DNA of 64,000 bases from Allochromatium palmeri. GTDB taxonomy: Bacteria > Pseudomonadota > Gammaproteobacteria > Chromatiales > Chromatiaceae. The notes below the pieces were generated by a model. It was not told the origin of the DNA. It ran no database searches and saw only the letters and a list, made by a program, of their open reading frames with translations. Below, in pieces: positions 62,038 to 64,000 of the stretch (position 1 is the first letter of the stretch; each line of letters begins with the position of its first letter). The stretch spans positions 1 to 64,000 of the forward strand of contig NZ_WNKT01000009.1 of assembly GCF_009720725.1 (NCBI RefSeq), written 5' to 3'. A program made the position numbers and the translations under genes.

Positions 62038-62546
62038 GCACCACGGACATGCAGACGCCGATGCCGGGTGCGAGCGATCTCACTGGACTGGTGGCCTCGC
62101 TCGACCGCGCCATCGTGGACATGCATCAACTCGCCGAGTTGATGTTCGATGAGCTGCGGGCGCTCGAATCCAGGGATCTTGATGGACTCCAGCAGGTCGT
62201 CACCGAAAAGCAGCGTCTTGTGGCCCGCCTCGAAGCCGAGACCGCTCAACAGCGGCACTGGATCGAGGCCGCCGGTTTCAGCTTCACGCCCGTAGGCATC
62301 GAGCAGTTCATCCAAGGTTTCGACCAGAACGACCAACTCAGCACACGCTGGTCGACACTGCTCGACCACACACGCCGCTGTGACCAATTGAACCGCGACA
62401 ACGCCCGCTCGATCGAGCGCGACTGGCGGCGTGTCACCGTAACGCTGCGTCTGCTCAAGGGCGAGGATGCCAGCACAACGACCTATGATACACGGGGTCG
62501 GACCGCCTCCAGCGGCCAGCGCGGACGCAGCCTCAGTCAGGCGTGA
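62034..62546 (+). CDS. flgN: Flagellar chaperone FlgN
   Basis: A 170-residue, mainly helical protein that escorts the junction proteins FlgK and FlgL to the export gate. Characteristic are DMHQLAELMFDELRALESRDLDGLQQVVTEKQRLVARLE and a late LNRDNARSIERDWRRV segment. The start is TTG 62034, overlapping the flgM stop (TTGA); ATG 62049 is possible. Confidence 0.85.
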   Translation: MSTTDMQTPMPGASDLTGLVASLDRAIVDMHQLAELMFDELRALESRDLDGLQQVVTEKQRLVARLEAETAQQRHWIEAAGFSFTPVGIEQFIQGFDQNDQLSTRWSTLLDHTRRCDQLNRDNARSIERDWRRVTVTLRLLKGEDASTTTYDTRGRTASSGQRGRSLSQA

Positions 62547-62571
62547 AGCGCTTGGAGCGTCCGTTATTTTG

Positions 62572-64000
62572 ATGAGCGAGCCACCGCGCCTCCCGCCGTC
62601 CGGCTCTGGCGCGAGTGTTGCCAGTGCGGCCGCGAGCGCAACGCGCGCACAGGCGTCAACGGCGGCGGCGCTCGCCGAGCGACTCCAGGTCGGGATGCAG
62701 GTCGAACTCAGACCCAGCCGCTCGATTACGCCCGAACTGATCGAAACGCAGCTACGCCCCCTGGGGAGCACGACGACCTGGAGTCAAGGCATCCAGGCAC
62801 GGCTGACTTCCCCCATGCTCGCCAATTCGCTTCCAGCGCCCGCCGTCGGTGAACGTTCGGCGACAGGCGGCGCCATGCCAGCACTGCGTGCCGAGGTTGT
62901 CGCCACCAGTCCGGCACTCGTGCTGCGGCTCATCTCCACGACGGCAGACCGCTCGACGCCGATCCCGAATCAAACCGCCGTGGCCGGCTCGCGCGAATGG
63001 CTGGGGCAGCAGTTCAAACAGCACTGGCCTGAATCCCGGCCGCTCGCGGCCACACTGGACCGCATCCTGGTGCAACTGGCCAGCGCCAGCACACCCCCTA
63101 TCACCAACCTCACTCACACAGATCCGACGAACGCCACGCCAATCCAGCGTGCCGTTGACAGCTTGATCGGCCAGCTCGCGACCGTGACTGAGCTGACCGA
63201 CCCCGAGCAGTTGGCCGTCGCTGTCAGCCGCTCCGGACTTTGGATGGAAGCGCTCCTGGCACAAGCGGCGATCACGCCAACTCAGTCGAACGAACTGGTG
63301 CTCGATCTCAAAGCACAGTTGCTCGTGCTCGCCCAACGGCTTCGTCTCCCGGGAGCCGGAGCGCCGAGCGCGCCATCCAGTGCTCAGCCAACAGCCGGAC
63401 AGCGCGTCGACTCGCCCGTACAGGCCCTCCAAACCGGCGCACAGATGGAGCGCTCCGGCGCATCCGCTGGAGCCGAGCCGAGACCGGGGGCGACGCCCGA
63501 ACCGGCTGGACCAGGCACCAGCCGCGTTGCCGCGCCTGAATCGGGATCGCCTCCCACGAGCGACAACGCACCGCCGGAAGAGACGCGCACCGCTGAACAG
63601 AACAACTCGCGCACCGCGAGCCTGGCGCGCGACGTGGAAGGCATGCTCAAGCAGGTGGTGACAAAACAGCTTCAGTCGCTCGACAGCCCGGCGGGGCAGA
63701 ACCAGTGGTTGCTGGAACTGCCCTTCCGGACTCCGACCGGACTTCAGGCGCTGGAAGCGGACATCCGCCGCGAACAGGCGCGGGACGGCAGCGAGCACGA
63801 GACCTGGAGCATGCGACTGCGGCTCGATCTGCCTAAGCTCGGTCCACTGAACATTCTGCTGACACTGCGCAACGAACGGCTCAATGCCAGTCTCCAGTCG
63901 GCCGATGCCGATGGCGCACAGCAAATCCGACAACACCTGAGCGAACTGCGCGCGCGTTTGGAGGCGCGGGAGATCGAAATCGCCAGTCTCCACGCCGGCC
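62572..64000 (+). CDS. FliK-like hook-length control protein, 5' part
   Basis: An open frame from ATG 62572 runs to the window edge (476 complete codons). The N-terminal 350 residues are low-complexity (rich in A, P, S, T, G), and from about residue 385 a FliK C-terminal-type domain appears (WLLELPFRTPTGLQALE, WSMRLRLDLPKLGPLNILL). Such proteins sense hook length and switch export specificity. It follows flgN by 25 bases, and its stop lies beyond the window. Confidence 0.8.
   Translation, partial: MSEPPRLPPSGSGASVASAAASATRAQASTAAALAERLQVGMQVELRPSRSITPELIETQLRPLGSTTTWSQGIQARLTSPMLANSLPAPAVGERSATGGAMPALRAEVVATSPALVLRLISTTADRSTPIPNQTAVAGSREWLGQQFKQHWPESRPLAATLDRILVQLASASTPPITNLTHTDPTNATPIQRAVDSLIGQLATVTELTDPEQLAVAVSRSGLWMEALLAQAAITPTQSNELVLDLKAQLLVLAQRLRLPGAGAPSAPSSAQPTAGQRVDSPVQALQTGAQMERSGASAGAEPRPGATPEPAGPGTSRVAAPESGSPPTSDNAPPEETRTAEQNNSRTASLARDVEGMLKQVVTKQLQSLDSPAGQNQWLLELPFRTPTGLQALEADIRREQARDGSEHETWSMRLRLDLPKLGPLNILLTLRNERLNASLQSADADGAQQIRQHLSELRARLEAREIEIASLHAG

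Noticed and set aside
62752-63993. A 413-codon minus-strand frame near the window end.
   Set aside because: It is antisense to the open FliK-like gene; composition reflects the high GC of that gene, and no family is recognisable.
1-64000. tRNA, rRNA and CRISPR arrays were sought by eye.
   Set aside because: No cloverleaf-like, rRNA-like or spaced-repeat pattern stood out; intergenic gaps are short.

Overview
The window is GC-rich chromosomal DNA of a motile gammaproteobacterium. The flagellar block (flgBCDEFGHIJKL with cheR, cheV, flgA, flgM and flgN alongside) has the order known from Pseudomonas, Vibrio and purple sulfur bacteria. Together with an archaeal/V-type ATPase operon, a large multihaem cytochrome c, a di-haem peroxidase, cobalamin salvage and class I fructose-bisphosphatase, this suggests a Chromatiales-type (purple sulfur) bacterium. 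That assignment is inference; no photosynthesis gene or rRNA is present to fix it. I saw no tRNA, rRNA or CRISPR array.

Layout. 1-2.3 kb: an insertion sequence sitting inside an older transposase gene with a visible TACA target duplication, then an orphan BrnA-type antitoxin. 2.3-6.6 kb (minus): alr-cobU-btuF-btuC-btuD, a cobalamin uptake and salvage run. 6.8-10.9 kb: a hydrolase/OsmC fusion and two membrane-linked glycosyltransferases. 11.0-17.8 kb: V-type ATPase genes for subunits H/G, C, I, K, F, E and A, stopping before the expected B and D. 17.8-20.4 kb: a lower-GC accessory patch with a frameshifted Mrr endonuclease, Uma2, SEC-C and DUF29 genes and a truncated second Uma2 copy. 20.4-30.6 kb: CnoX-like thioredoxin, tilS, accA, a membrane hydrolase, a nitrilase-family protein lacking its catalytic Cys, a TrpD2-like protein with a Rieske ferredoxin, and a double-YfiR protein facing a TonB receptor. 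30.6-36.1 kb: a membrane cluster with DUF2726, an unknown membrane protein, a DUF4407 coiled-coil protein and two SPFH proteins.

36.1-44.0 kb is the most unusual stretch. A CDGSH/ferredoxin gene and a di-haem cytochrome c peroxidase gene, apparently once adjacent, are now separated by about 5.1 kb holding an OmpR-type two-component system and a PKD-domain cytochrome with ten haem-like motifs. Roughly 400-bp degraded direct repeats made of CDGSH and peroxidase gene pieces flank this segment. A CTTAAG-N5-CTTAAG box like PmrA/QseB operators lies before the cytochrome gene, so regulator and cytochrome look like one transferable module. A Crp/Fnr-type regulator lies upstream of the peroxidase.

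44.1-64 kb: fbp, a PAS-PAS-GGDEF-EAL protein with both enzymatic signatures destroyed, then the flagellar cluster with a near-consensus sigma-54 promoter before flgB and a near-consensus sigma-28 promoter before flgM. The window ends inside a FliK-like hook-length gene.
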